From assembly GCA_963667375.1 (NCBI GenBank), contig OY763323.1:1488001-1552000 (forward strand): 64,000 nucleotides of DNA, written 5' to 3'. Numbering within the stretch: the stretch's first letter is position 1; each line of letters opens with the position of its first letter. The notes under the pieces were generated by a model that worked only from the letters and a program-made list of their open reading frames with translations, was not told where the DNA came from and made no database searches. The position numbers and the translations under genes were made by a program. Source of the stretch: G963556115 sp963667375 (GTDB lineage: Bacteria; Planctomycetota; SZUA-567). Shown one piece after another: positions 1 through 8,321 of the stretch.

Positions 1-1
1 G

Positions 2-1357
2 TGTGAACAGGAGGCGGTGGAGCTGCTGGTTAGAGATGGTGCCGCCCGCTGTAGAGAACTTATAGAGCAGGGAATGAATTTTGATAAGGAAGGCGGCAAG
101 ATTCATTTTACGATGGAGGGCGCACACAGTGCGCGCCGGATCATGCACTGTGACGGGGATGCTACCGGCCGGGGAATTCAGGCGTTCCTCTCCCGCAGGG
201 TTCGGGAGAATAAAAATATTCAGGTTTATGAGAACCATTTTGTGGTGGATCTGCTCCATGAGAATGGGGTTTGCCACGGCGCTTTGATTCAGGACAGCAG
301 CTATGGCCGGATGCTCAGTATCAAGTCACATGCGACGATTCTGGCTTCGGGCGGTGGCGGACAGGTATTTCGGGAGACGACAAATCCGGCATGCGCTACC
401 GGTGATGGTGTTGCTCTGGCTTTTCGTGCCGGTGCGGTTATCAGGGATATGGAGTTTGTGCAGTTTCATCCGACTACGCTGTATCTCGCTGGCGCTCCGC
501 GTTTTCTGATAAGTGAATCGGTTCGTGGTGAAGGTGCATATCTGGTTGATCAGCAGGGTGAGCGCTTTATGCATAAATATGACCCCAGAGCTGAACTCGC
601 ACCGCGGGATGTTGTCAGTCAGTCCATATTCAAGGAGCTGCATAGCCGTGACCGCGAGGTGGAAGTATATCTTGATCTGCGCCATCTAGGTGCGGAAAAG
701 ATTAATAACCGTTTTCCTAATATCGGTCGTATCTGTTCAATGTACGGGATAGACATTATTAATGAGCCGATACCGGTACGTCCGGCGGTACATTATTTTA
801 TGGGCGGCGTAAAGACCAATCTTGAGGCGGAGACCTCGGTTGAGCGTCTCTTGGCCGCGGGCGAGGTGGCCTCTACCGGAGTTCAGGGAGCCAACAGACT
901 GGCATCGAATTCGCTGCTTGAGGGTCTTGTCTTCGGGCATATAGCCGGAAAGAAGGCGGTAACCTATCCTGAACTGCAGTATTCGCCATTAAAAATTGAA
1001 CGAGGCATTGAGACCTCACGTCTTGCTCCCCTTAATCTGTCGGATATGCTGCAGTCTCTGAAGGCTCTTACCTGGAGACAGCTGGGAGTATTCAGGGATG
1101 AGAAAAAACTGAGTGACGCCCGCAAGACCATCAGTTTCTGGGGACGATATGTCTTTAGTGAACAGTTTCAGGCCCGGGGCGGTTTTGAGGTGCAGAATAT
1201 GCTTACGGTGGCTCGGCTTATGGCTGAATCGGCGCTTATGCGTAAGGAGAGCCGTGGAGCGCATCAGCGAATTGATTATCCGCAGGAGGATAGTACCGGA
1301 GTTCATACCGAAATCACAATAGATATGCTGGAGAAGAAAGTTGCAGCAGGAATCTGA
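2..1357 (+). CDS. nadB: L-aspartate oxidase, 5'-truncated by the window edge
   Basis: FAD enzyme that oxidises L-aspartate to iminoaspartate, the first step of de novo NAD synthesis, acting with quinolinate synthase NadA. The frame is open to the left edge, so the N-terminus with the FAD Rossmann motif is missing; about 450 of the usual ~530 residues are present. Visible landmarks are the FAD/substrate region ASGGGGQVFRETTNPACATG, the segment QFHPTTL, the catalytic-region arginines in SESVRGEGAYLVD, and the FAD-contact block GANRLASNSLLEGLVFG. These separate it from most succinate dehydrogenase flavoproteins, although the two families are related. A GTG at 17 is only an internal codon. The end overlaps the next gene by 17 bases, suggesting translational coupling. 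NadA and NadC are not in view. Under anaerobic conditions fumarate would be the likely electron acceptor (family knowledge). Confidence 0.93.
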   Translation, partial: CEQEAVELLVRDGAARCRELIEQGMNFDKEGGKIHFTMEGAHSARRIMHCDGDATGRGIQAFLSRRVRENKNIQVYENHFVVDLLHENGVCHGALIQDSSYGRMLSIKSHATILASGGGGQVFRETTNPACATGDGVALAFRAGAVIRDMEFVQFHPTTLYLAGAPRFLISESVRGEGAYLVDQQGERFMHKYDPRAELAPRDVVSQSIFKELHSRDREVEVYLDLRHLGAEKINNRFPNIGRICSMYGIDIINEPIPVRPAVHYFMGGVKTNLEAETSVERLLAAGEVASTGVQGANRLASNSLLEGLVFGHIAGKKAVTYPELQYSPLKIERGIETSRLAPLNLSDMLQSLKALTWRQLGVFRDEKKLSDARKTISFWGRYVFSEQFQARGGFEVQNMLTVARLMAESALMRKESRGAHQRIDYPQEDSTGVHTEITIDMLEKKVAAGI

Positions 1358-3008
1358 AACTTGTAATATAGCCTGTCAGCTTGAAGCGATGGCGCAGCAG
1401 TATCCTTCCAAGCGGGCGGTCGTCTTTCCTTTTTCCCGGGATAAGCGGGGGAATGTTGCATATACACATCTGACCTTTACCGAGCTTTCAACTCTCAGCT
1501 CGGAGTATGCTGCCGGTTTTCATGAATACGGTATCCGGCGCGGTATCAAAACTCTGGTTATGCTCCGTCCAAGTCTGGACTTTTTTGCAGTAGTATTTGC
1601 GTTATTTAAAGTTGGCGCGGTACCGGTGCTGATCGATCCGGGTATGGGTATTGACCGTCTGTTGCACTGTATCTCATCAGTGCGCCCGGAAGCAATGATC
1701 GGTATTGAGCTGGCGCACCTGATGCGGGTTGTAAAACGAAAGTATTTCAAGTCGGTAAAGTTTCCGGTCACTGAGGGGCGCTGCTGGCTGTGGGGCGGGA
1801 AGACGCTGTCCGAGTTGCGTCATACCGGGAGTAATTTCGAGGTGGCTGATACCGCTGCCGCTGAGCTGGCGGCTATTCTTTTCACTACCGGCAGCACCGG
1901 ACCGGCAAAAGGGGTCGAGTATGAACATGGCATGTTTGTTGAGCAGTGCCGGATCATACGTGATACCTATAAGATAGGGGCTGAGGATATTGATCTGCCG
2001 ACTTTTCCACTCTTTGCGCTCTTCTCTGTGGGGCTGGGTATGACTGCGATTGTCCCTGATATGGATCCGACTGCACCGGCGAAGGTCGATCCTGCCAGGA
2101 TCGTTGAAGCTATTAATAAACAGGGCTGCACCTTTTCTTTCGGATCTCCTGCTCTCTGGGGACGTGTAAGCCGCTATTGCGCTGATAAGGGTCTAAAACT
2201 TCAGAGTCTGCGTAAAGTTCTGATGGCGGGAGCACCTGTACCGCCAGAGACTCATGAGCGGTTATTGCGTCAAATCCTTCCTGAAGGGGCAGAAACGCAT
2301 ACACCGTATGGTGCGACCGAAAGTCTTCCCGCCTGTGACATGCGCGGTAGTGAGGTGCTCTCGGTAACTGCCGGTGAGACCCGTAACGGTAAAGGTTTCT
2401 GTGTGGGACGGCCGGTGGATGGGGTGCTGGTAAGGGTGATCCGGCTGAGTGACGAGATAATAGCGGAGTGGGATAATAGTCTGGTTCTGCCGGTGGGAGA
2501 GGTTGGTGAAATAACCGTTCGTGGCAAAAATGTCACCAAGCGATATTATGAGCGTGAAGAGATGACCGCACTGGCTAAAATCAGGGAAGATGAAGGTGTG
2601 GTGCACCGTATTGGCGACCTTGGCTATTTTGATGCCGAGGGTCGGCTCTGGTTTTGCGGTCGTAAGGCGCACCGGGTGGAGACTGCGCAGGGACGGCTGT
2701 ACACGGTCTGCTGTGAGGCTATTTTCAACCGTCATCCCAGAGTGTTTCGCAGTGCGCTTGTCGGAATCGGTGAGTACGGAAAGCAGCGTCCGGTTATGAT
2801 TATTGAGACTGCAGAAGCTTGTTCTGACCGGGAAAAGGCGAGCCTAAAAGCTGAGTTGTTAGCTATAAGCAGTTCGGAGGCGGTGACTGAAGAAATAAGA
2901 GATATTCTGTTTTACGGTGATTTTCCAGTTGATATACGGCATAATGCGAAGATAAACCGCGAAAAACTTACGCTCTGGGCAGAGCGGCAGTTTGCTGGTA
3001 ACAAGTAG
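1341..3008 (+). CDS. OleC-like fatty acyl-AMP ligase / beta-lactone synthetase family
   Basis: ANL-superfamily adenylating enzyme of 555 residues. The P-loop-like A3 motif LFTTGSTGPAKGVEYEH is at about residues 178-194, and the A5-type motif TPYGATESLP follows around residue 320. The stretch PTFPLFALF...DMDPTAPAKVDP is characteristic of the OleC branch (2-alkyl-3-hydroxyalkanoate adenylation giving a beta-lactone in long-chain olefin synthesis) rather than of ordinary fatty acyl-CoA ligases. The TTG start at 1341 is supported by GGAG seven bases upstream (1330-1333); an internal ATG at 1389 is the alternative. No OleA, OleB or OleD is adjacent: the upstream neighbour is nadB, and the fatty acid synthesis genes follow after rpmF. 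Family membership is fairly sure. The true substrate is not; it could be an acyl-AMP ligase in lipid metabolism. Confidence 0.8.
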   Translation: MQQESETCNIACQLEAMAQQYPSKRAVVFPFSRDKRGNVAYTHLTFTELSTLSSEYAAGFHEYGIRRGIKTLVMLRPSLDFFAVVFALFKVGAVPVLIDPGMGIDRLLHCISSVRPEAMIGIELAHLMRVVKRKYFKSVKFPVTEGRCWLWGGKTLSELRHTGSNFEVADTAAAELAAILFTTGSTGPAKGVEYEHGMFVEQCRIIRDTYKIGAEDIDLPTFPLFALFSVGLGMTAIVPDMDPTAPAKVDPARIVEAINKQGCTFSFGSPALWGRVSRYCADKGLKLQSLRKVLMAGAPVPPETHERLLRQILPEGAETHTPYGATESLPACDMRGSEVLSVTAGETRNGKGFCVGRPVDGVLVRVIRLSDEIIAEWDNSLVLPVGEVGEITVRGKNVTKRYYEREEMTALAKIREDEGVVHRIGDLGYFDAEGRLWFCGRKAHRVETAQGRLYTVCCEAIFNRHPRVFRSALVGIGEYGKQRPVMIIETAEACSDREKASLKAELLAISSSEAVTEEIRDILFYGDFPVDIRHNAKINREKLTLWAERQFAGNK

Positions 3009-3455
3009 TGTCAGAAGCTGCTGCCGCATTAATTCGGTTTGCTGTTATGAGCTGAAATCTGGATCTATGGTGCATTGTATTCCTGCAGCTAGAATTAATC
3101 TTTGCTGTAATGACTAGCTGCCGTTTATTCCAGAGTTATGAACTATAATGCTGTTGTTTTAAGAAGAGCTGTCTCTTAGCAGGGTGATTCTGGATTAAAA
3201 AATGCCGAATTTTCTGTCGGTAATATAATGTGTTGAGGCCGTTAATAAAGATAAATTTGAGATTTAACTTGACTTGCAGGTAAATATCTTTAATTTTATA
3301 GGATAATTTGCTGTCCTCCCTTGAAATTGAGGGTGGAATTTGTATACTTTGATAAATAATAGTGATATTGTGTTATTGAGGATTTGTTACGTAGTTAATT
3401 AATTCTTTTTAGGTATAAATAAATCAGTTAATTGTTAATTTAAGGAGTTATTGAT
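3009..3455. other. Intergenic region upstream of rpmF
   Basis: 447 AT-rich bases with no credible open reading frame, tRNA or repeat. A possible -35 TTGACT lies at 3269-3274, with only weak -10 candidates (TAATTT at 3291-3296, or GATAAT at 3302-3307 at the wrong spacing), so an rpmF promoter is likely in this area but not resolved. A clear AAGGAG ribosome binding site for rpmF is at 3442-3447. Confidence 0.4.
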
Positions 3456-3638
3456 ATGGCAGTACCACGTCACAAAATGAGCAAGATGAAGAAACGTCAG
3501 AGACGCTCTCATCATGCTATGAGCGCAGCCGGCAGTACCGAATGTCCACGTTGCAGCTCAGCGAAGCTACCTCACAGAGTATGTGACACCTGCGGTTATT
3601 ACAAGGGTGTTAAAAAGCTGGAAGTAGAAGCATTCTAA
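3456..3638 (+). CDS. rpmF: 50S ribosomal protein L32
   Basis: 60-residue basic protein of the large ribosomal subunit with the typical start MAVPRHKMSKMKKRQRR. It carries two CxxC pairs (CPRC, CDTC) that form the zinc ribbon of the zinc-binding L32 form. AAGGAG sits eight bases before the ATG. rpmF followed by plsX and fab genes is a widespread bacterial arrangement that links ribosome and membrane synthesis. Here a hairpin with a T-run lies between rpmF and plsX, so plsX may depend on read-through or on its own promoter. Confidence 0.97.
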   Translation: MAVPRHKMSKMKKRQRRSHHAMSAAGSTECPRCSSAKLPHRVCDTCGYYKGVKKLEVEAF

Positions 3639-3648
3639 AGTAGCATAT

Positions 3649-3683
3649 ACCGCACTAATGCACCTGTGTATTGTGCGGTTTTT
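3649..3683 (+). terminator. Intrinsic terminator after rpmF
   Basis: A 7-bp stem ACCGCAC (3649-3655) / GTGCGGT (3673-3679) is followed by a T-run. Position and polarity fit termination or attenuation between rpmF and plsX. Confidence 0.7.
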
Positions 3684-3796
3684 AATAGGCATATAATCAA
3701 CTTTAATTGTAAATATCTATGATATAATAAGTAATAATGTTCTTGTATCCTTTAGGGGGTTTTCTGTTTAGCGGGATATGATAGTAAGGATATTGT

Positions 3797-4819
3797 ATGC
3801 GTCTGGCTATTGATGCAATGGGTAGTGATAACGGCTGTACTCCTATTGTGCACGGGGTGGTTGATTGGATAAAAGATAATCCCGGGGTGACTGTGGTTCT
3901 GGTGGGAGATCGCGCGACTCTTGTGGCTGAACTGGCAAAATTCGGCCTTGATGAAACGCATGAGCAGTTGGAGATTTTTCACTGTTCTGAGGTTGTTGGT
4001 ATGGGAGATAAGTTTGACAAGGTCAAACTTATGAAGGATAGCTCCATAAGTAAGGCTGTGGAGCTGCTGAAAGCCGGTGATGCTGATGCGGTGGTCTCAA
4101 TGGGTAATACTACGGCGACAGTGGGTGCGGCGACTCTCGGGTTGCGGCATGTAAAGGGAGTGCGTAGAAGTGGTATTGCTGTAACGATACCGAGTGGAGA
4201 TTCTTTCTGCATGGTCTGTGATATGGGGGCAAGTGTTAATTGTAAACCAAAGCACCTTGCGGATTATGGTATAATGGCTTCGATTTATTCAAGTGAGGTT
4301 CTGGGGGTGCATAATCCCAGAGTCGGAGTCTTGAATGTCGGAGAGGAGCGGGGGAAGGGTAATACGCTGGTTAATGAGGCTTTTGCTCTTCTTGAACAGG
4401 CTCCGGTTAATTTTATCGGTAATGTCGAGGGCTGTGATATGTGGAATGGCTCCTGTGATGTTATTGTCTGTGATGGTTTTGTCGGTAATGCTATGCTCAA
4501 ATGTGCCGAAGGGGTTGTTCGTGCCACAGGAAGCTGGATCAAGGGATCGATAGGCAGTGCCGGAATTATACGGAAGCTGGGCGCTTATTTTGCTATGCCG
4601 GCTTTGAAGAAAGCTTTTGCCAAGGGTGATTCAAGTTCATATGGCGGGATGCCGCTGCTGGGTGTTAATGGTATCTGTCTTATTGGTCACGGGTCAACCA
4701 AACCTTTGGGTGTTTATAATGCATTGAAGAATGCGAAACAGTGTGTGGCTGTTGATTTGACAAGGTTGATAGCTGAAAAAACAGCTATTCTGCATCAGAA
4801 GATTAATGATGAAGAGTAA
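3797..4819 (+). CDS. plsX: Phosphate acyltransferase PlsX
   Basis: Peripheral membrane enzyme that converts acyl-ACP and phosphate to acyl-phosphate, the donor used by PlsY in phospholipid synthesis. The 340 residues begin with the family signature RLAIDAMGSDNG, and MGNTTATVGAATLGL and VCDMGASVNCKPKHLADY are also typical. The length matches the family. AAGGAT lies nine bases upstream of the ATG. It leads plsX-fabH-fabD-fabG, with a 20-base gap to fabH, which indicates one transcript for phospholipid and fatty acid initiation. Confidence 0.96.
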   Translation: MRLAIDAMGSDNGCTPIVHGVVDWIKDNPGVTVVLVGDRATLVAELAKFGLDETHEQLEIFHCSEVVGMGDKFDKVKLMKDSSISKAVELLKAGDADAVVSMGNTTATVGAATLGLRHVKGVRRSGIAVTIPSGDSFCMVCDMGASVNCKPKHLADYGIMASIYSSEVLGVHNPRVGVLNVGEERGKGNTLVNEAFALLEQAPVNFIGNVEGCDMWNGSCDVIVCDGFVGNAMLKCAEGVVRATGSWIKGSIGSAGIIRKLGAYFAMPALKKAFAKGDSSSYGGMPLLGVNGICLIGHGSTKPLGVYNALKNAKQCVAVDLTRLIAEKTAILHQKINDEE

Positions 4820-4839
4820 GTAAAATATAGGAGTGATAA

Positions 4840-5841
4840 ATGGAGTTGCCACGTTTGAGACAGGTCAAGATTGCCGGAACCGGCTCGTATCTTCCTGAAA
4901 AGAGATTGACCAATGCCGATCTTGAAAAAATAGTTGATACAAACGATGAATGGATTGTGCAGAGGACAGGAATGCGAGAGCGTCGTGTAGCCGCAGATGA
5001 TCAGGCTACCAGCGATCTGTGTATTATAGCGGCAAAACGGGCTATCGAAGATGCCGGCATGGTTGCCGAGGATATCGATATGATTATAGTCGCAACCGTT
5101 ACTCCTGATACTATCTTTCCTTCCACCGCCTGCCGGGTACAGCATGGTATCGGTGCGAGACAGGTGCCGGCCTTTGATCTGGCTGCTGCCTGCAGTGGCT
5201 TTATTTACGGTATCTCCATGGCGCGTACCCAGATTGCCAGCGGTGTAATAGATAATGCGCTGGTTATCGGAGCTGAAGTGCTCACCCGTTTTACCGACTA
5301 TACGGATCGCAGTACCTGCATACTTTTTGGTGACGGGGCGGGAGCGGCAGTATTGACCTCTACCTCGGATGATTCTATCAGCAAGATTATCGATACGCAT
5401 ATGGCCTCAAATGGTGCTGAAGCAGATATGCTGATACTTCCGGGTGGCGGCAGTCTCAATCCTCCAAGTCCTGAGATGCTGGAGAAACGTCTGAATTATA
5501 TGGTGATACATGGTAGAGCGGTTTTCAAACAGGCTGTATCGAATATTGTGCGTCTGGTCTTTGAATCTCTCGAGCGTTGCGGTTATGACCGTGAGGATAT
5601 AGATATGATTATCCCGCACCAGATGAATGCCAGAATCATTGAAAGTGCGGCAAAACGACTTGATATTCCAATGGAAAAGATTTTTATGAATCTGGATAAA
5701 TACGGTAATACCAGTGCGGCGACAATTCCGATTGCGCTCGATGAAGCGAATAAGCAGGGTGTTATAAAGCGTGGAGATTTACTGAGTCTTGTAACTTTTG
5801 GTGGTGGTCTTACCTGGGCAAGTGCGCTGGTTAAGTGGTAG
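4840..5841 (+). CDS. fabH: 3-oxoacyl-ACP synthase III
   Basis: Condenses acetyl-CoA with malonyl-ACP to start type II fatty acid synthesis. It has 333 residues. The catalytic cysteine is C118 in DLAAACSGF, with the His in IIPHQMNARI and the Asn in YGNTSAATIPIAL completing the Cys-His-Asn triad. The genomic setting between plsX and fabD supports FabH over the related OleA, which matters because an OleC-like gene is nearby. AGGAGTGATAA directly before the ATG is a strong ribosome binding site. Confidence 0.95.
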   Translation: MELPRLRQVKIAGTGSYLPEKRLTNADLEKIVDTNDEWIVQRTGMRERRVAADDQATSDLCIIAAKRAIEDAGMVAEDIDMIIVATVTPDTIFPSTACRVQHGIGARQVPAFDLAAACSGFIYGISMARTQIASGVIDNALVIGAEVLTRFTDYTDRSTCILFGDGAGAAVLTSTSDDSISKIIDTHMASNGAEADMLILPGGGSLNPPSPEMLEKRLNYMVIHGRAVFKQAVSNIVRLVFESLERCGYDREDIDMIIPHQMNARIIESAAKRLDIPMEKIFMNLDKYGNTSAATIPIALDEANKQGVIKRGDLLSLVTFGGGLTWASALVKW

Positions 5842-5931
5842 TCTGTACCGGGCACGGTAATAAAAGAAGCATACTTTATTGATGTGGGAATGGTTAAATT
5901 ACGCGGTGAGAACTGTGAATAGGGGATTGGT

Positions 5932-6864
5932 ATGAATATTAGTGGTTTCTTTCTATTTCCTGGTCAAGGTGCACAGGTTATAGGTATGGCTCAGGACTGT
6001 TTCGAGGCCGGGGGATATGCAAAGAGCTTGTTTGAAGAGGCGGATGATATTCTTGGCTTCAGTCTTTCTGAGCTGGTCTTTTCCGGGGATGAGGCAGAAC
6101 TGGCTAAAACAGAAAATTGCCAGCCGGCGCTTTTGGTCTCATCACTTGCCTTATTTGAAACATTACGTGAACGCTGCAATGTTGAGATTACCGGTGCTGC
6201 CGGTTTGTCGCTGGGTGAGTATACCGCTCTGGTCTCGCTGGGTGCGATTGATTTTGCTGATGCGCTGGTGCTGGTACGTAAGCGCGGAGAGCTTATGGAA
6301 GCTGCCGGAGCCGGCAAAGATACCGGCATGGCGTCTATTCTGGGGCTGGAGGATATTCTGGTTGAGCGGGTCTGCGAGGATGCTTCCGAGAGTGGAGTTG
6401 TAGTGCCGGCTAATTACAATTGTCCAGGGCAGCTGGTTATTTCCGGTGAGAAAGTGGCGGTCGAGAAAGCTATGGAATTGGCGAAGGAAGCCGGGGCCAA
6501 GCGGGCTCTGCCGCTCAATGTCAGTGCGGCTTTTCATTCGCCAATAATGGACTCTGCCAGAGAAGGGCTTGCTAAAGCGCTGGAAGAGGTGTCTATCCGT
6601 GAATTTGAAGGAACCTTTATCAATAATGCCGATGCAAAGGTTTATAAAAATCCTGATGAGATCAAGGAGTCGCTGGCGCGACAGCTTGTTTCGCCGGTGC
6701 GCTGGACTCAGAGTATGCAGCTTGCCTCAAAACTGGGTAATAAAATGTATTACGAGTGCGGTCCTGGACGGGTATGTCAGGGGCTTATGAAACGTATTGA
6801 CCAGGGGTGTGATGTCACAAGTGTTAATTCACTCAAGGTGATTGAAGCCTTGCAGGAGCAGTAG
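5932..6864 (+). CDS. fabD: Malonyl-CoA:ACP transacylase
   Basis: Loads malonyl groups from CoA onto ACP. The 310-residue protein has FPGQGAQ at residues 9-15, the nucleophile Ser93 in GLSLGEY, and the catalytic His in NVSAAFHSPIM near residue 200. The position between fabH and fabG is the standard fab order. The 90-base gap from fabH shows no obvious terminator, so co-transcription is likely. Confidence 0.96.
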   Translation: MNISGFFLFPGQGAQVIGMAQDCFEAGGYAKSLFEEADDILGFSLSELVFSGDEAELAKTENCQPALLVSSLALFETLRERCNVEITGAAGLSLGEYTALVSLGAIDFADALVLVRKRGELMEAAGAGKDTGMASILGLEDILVERVCEDASESGVVVPANYNCPGQLVISGEKVAVEKAMELAKEAGAKRALPLNVSAAFHSPIMDSAREGLAKALEEVSIREFEGTFINNADAKVYKNPDEIKESLARQLVSPVRWTQSMQLASKLGNKMYYECGPGRVCQGLMKRIDQGCDVTSVNSLKVIEALQEQ

Positions 6865-6967
6865 TCCAGAGGGTTGTCAATAACTGGATTTGCGGTAAAG
6901 TTTTTTGTAGTTTATAACCGGCTGTGTGTTGCTGTTTGTGTGAATATGTGTTACTGAATAATAGAGA

Positions 6968-7714
6968 ATGGAAAATATAATGAGTAAAAATGCTATTGTA
7001 ACCGGTGGAGCCAGAGGCATTGGCGAAGCTATATGTAAAAAATTAGCCGCTAGTGGTCAGAATATTATAATCTGGGATGTGATGGAAGATGCTGCCCAGG
7101 AAACAGCTGGCAAGCTTGCTGCGGAATTCGGTATCAAGTCTGTTGGTAAGGCTGTTGATGTGACCAACAGTGAAGCGGTGGCGGCTGCTGTTGAGTCAAC
7201 CAAGGAGGAATTCGGCACCATTGATACGCTGGTGAATAATGCCGGGGTTACAAGAGACACGCTAATGATGCGCATGAAGGAAGAGGACTGGGATTTCGTG
7301 CTTAATATTAATCTTAAAGGCGTATTTCTATGCTCTCAGGCGGTAACTAGGGTTATGGCCAAGCAGCGCAGCGGCAGTATTGTGAATATTGCTTCTGTTG
7401 TTGGTCTGATGGGTAATGTCGGACAGGCCAATTATTCAGCGTCTAAAGGTGGTGTTATTGCTCTTACCAAGACTACAGCCAAGGAGTTTGCTGGTCGTCA
7501 CGTGCGTTGTAATGCGGTAGCTCCGGGATATATTCAGACCGCTATGACCGATAAGCTTTCTGATAAAGCTCGCGACATGATGTTGGGTTTTATTCCGCTC
7601 AAGGAGTTCGGTCAGCCTGAGGATGTTGCCAAGGCGGTAAATTTCCTCTGCAGTGATGAGGCATCATATATTACAGGTCAGGTGCTGCAGGTTGATGGTG
7701 GTATGGTAATGTAA
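6968..7714 (+). CDS. fabG: 3-oxoacyl-ACP reductase
   Basis: NADPH-dependent reductase of the short-chain dehydrogenase family that carries out the first reduction of each elongation cycle. The cofactor motif TGGARGIGEA is near the N-terminus, followed by NNAG. The catalytic Ser is in NIASVVG and the Tyr and Lys are in YSASKGG. Length (248 residues) is typical. An ATG at 6980, giving MSKNAIVTGG, is an equally plausible start, since neither has a strong ribosome binding site. A terminator directly follows, separating it from acpP. Confidence 0.95.
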   Translation: MENIMSKNAIVTGGARGIGEAICKKLAASGQNIIIWDVMEDAAQETAGKLAAEFGIKSVGKAVDVTNSEAVAAAVESTKEEFGTIDTLVNNAGVTRDTLMMRMKEEDWDFVLNINLKGVFLCSQAVTRVMAKQRSGSIVNIASVVGLMGNVGQANYSASKGGVIALTKTTAKEFAGRHVRCNAVAPGYIQTAMTDKLSDKARDMMLGFIPLKEFGQPEDVAKAVNFLCSDEASYITGQVLQVDGGMVM

Positions 7715-7731
7715 AAAGAAGCAGGTTTCTT

Positions 7732-7754
7732 AAGCTGTAGCTGCGGCTTTTTTT
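7732..7754 (+). terminator. Intrinsic terminator after fabG
   Basis: AAGCTG (7732-7737) pairs with CGGCTT (7744-7749, one G-U pair) around a six-base loop, followed by a run of Ts. It ends the plsX-fabH-fabD-fabG transcript; acpP has its own promoter just downstream. Confidence 0.65.
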
Positions 7755-7790
7755 GTTAAAAAAAGTTGTCCAAAAGATTGTAGGTTATAC

Positions 7791-7818
7791 TGGACATGTT
7801 CAGGAATTTATGTATAAT
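7791..7818 (+). promoter_or_regulatory. Sigma-70-type promoter of acpP
   Basis: TGGACA (7791-7796, 5 of 6 to consensus), a 16-base spacer and a perfect TATAAT (7813-7818). It lies between the fabG terminator and acpP and would give a leader of about 55 bases. A dedicated strong promoter suits the high ACP level cells need. Confidence 0.7.
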
Positions 7819-7879
7819 TCCGCATGATTATTGTATTTTATAGTGTTAAACCTGTTTTTATATTTAATAAGGAAAAAAA

Positions 7880-8119
7880 ATGGATAGAAAAGAAATTGAA
7901 GGTAAAGTAATTGATATTATTTGTGATCAACTTCAGGCTGACCGTGACTCAGTTACACTTGAGACTTCTTTTGTAGATGATCTAAATGCTGATAGCCTTG
8001 ATATTGCAGAACTTACAATGGAATTTGAAGATGAGTTCGATATTGATGTTCCTGAGGATGGTGAACCTCCTGTAACTGTAGGCGATATCGTTGATTTTAT
8101 CGAAAAAGAATTGGCATAA
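7880..8119 (+). CDS. acpP: Acyl carrier protein
   Basis: 79-residue acidic four-helix protein that carries growing acyl chains on 4'-phosphopantetheine. The attachment serine is in the DSLDIAEL motif (DADSLD class). Its length and strong negative charge are typical. AAGGA lies upstream of the ATG, and it has its own promoter at 7791-7818. It is followed by a perfect 10-bp hairpin and then fabF, as in most bacterial fab clusters. Confidence 0.97.
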   Translation: MDRKEIEGKVIDIICDQLQADRDSVTLETSFVDDLNADSLDIAELTMEFEDEFDIDVPEDGEPPVTVGDIVDFIEKELA

Positions 8120-8172
8120 TTCGGATTCAATATCAGAATTGCTGATTTTACGTGCGGATTTGTGCAAATTCG

Positions 8173-8200
8173 GTGCATGCGCTTTGATATGCGCATGCAC
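8173..8200 (+). terminator. Perfect 10-bp hairpin between acpP and fabF
   Basis: GTGCATGCGC (8173-8182) and GCGCATGCAC (8191-8200) form a perfect stem around an eight-base loop. No real T-run follows. It may be a weak or Rho-assisted terminator, or a 3' stabilising structure that lets acpP mRNA outnumber fabF mRNA. Confidence 0.5.
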
Positions 8201-8321
8201 GTAATTTAATGTATTATTACCGAATAAGGGGGCTCAGCAGATTGTTTCGAAGTTGAAGTTGTCTGCGTGCTGTTTTTTAAGAAGCCTTCTAAATCAGTTT
8301 TTAAGAATAAAGATTGCGAAC

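Noticed and set aside
4795..5400. 201-codon antisense open frame over fabH
   Set aside because: Opposite a textbook fabH with a complete active site; no independent support.
4840..5841. Possibility that this ketosynthase is OleA, pairing with the nearby OleC-like gene
   Set aside because: Sequence motifs and position between plsX and fabD fit FabH; no OleB or OleD is present.
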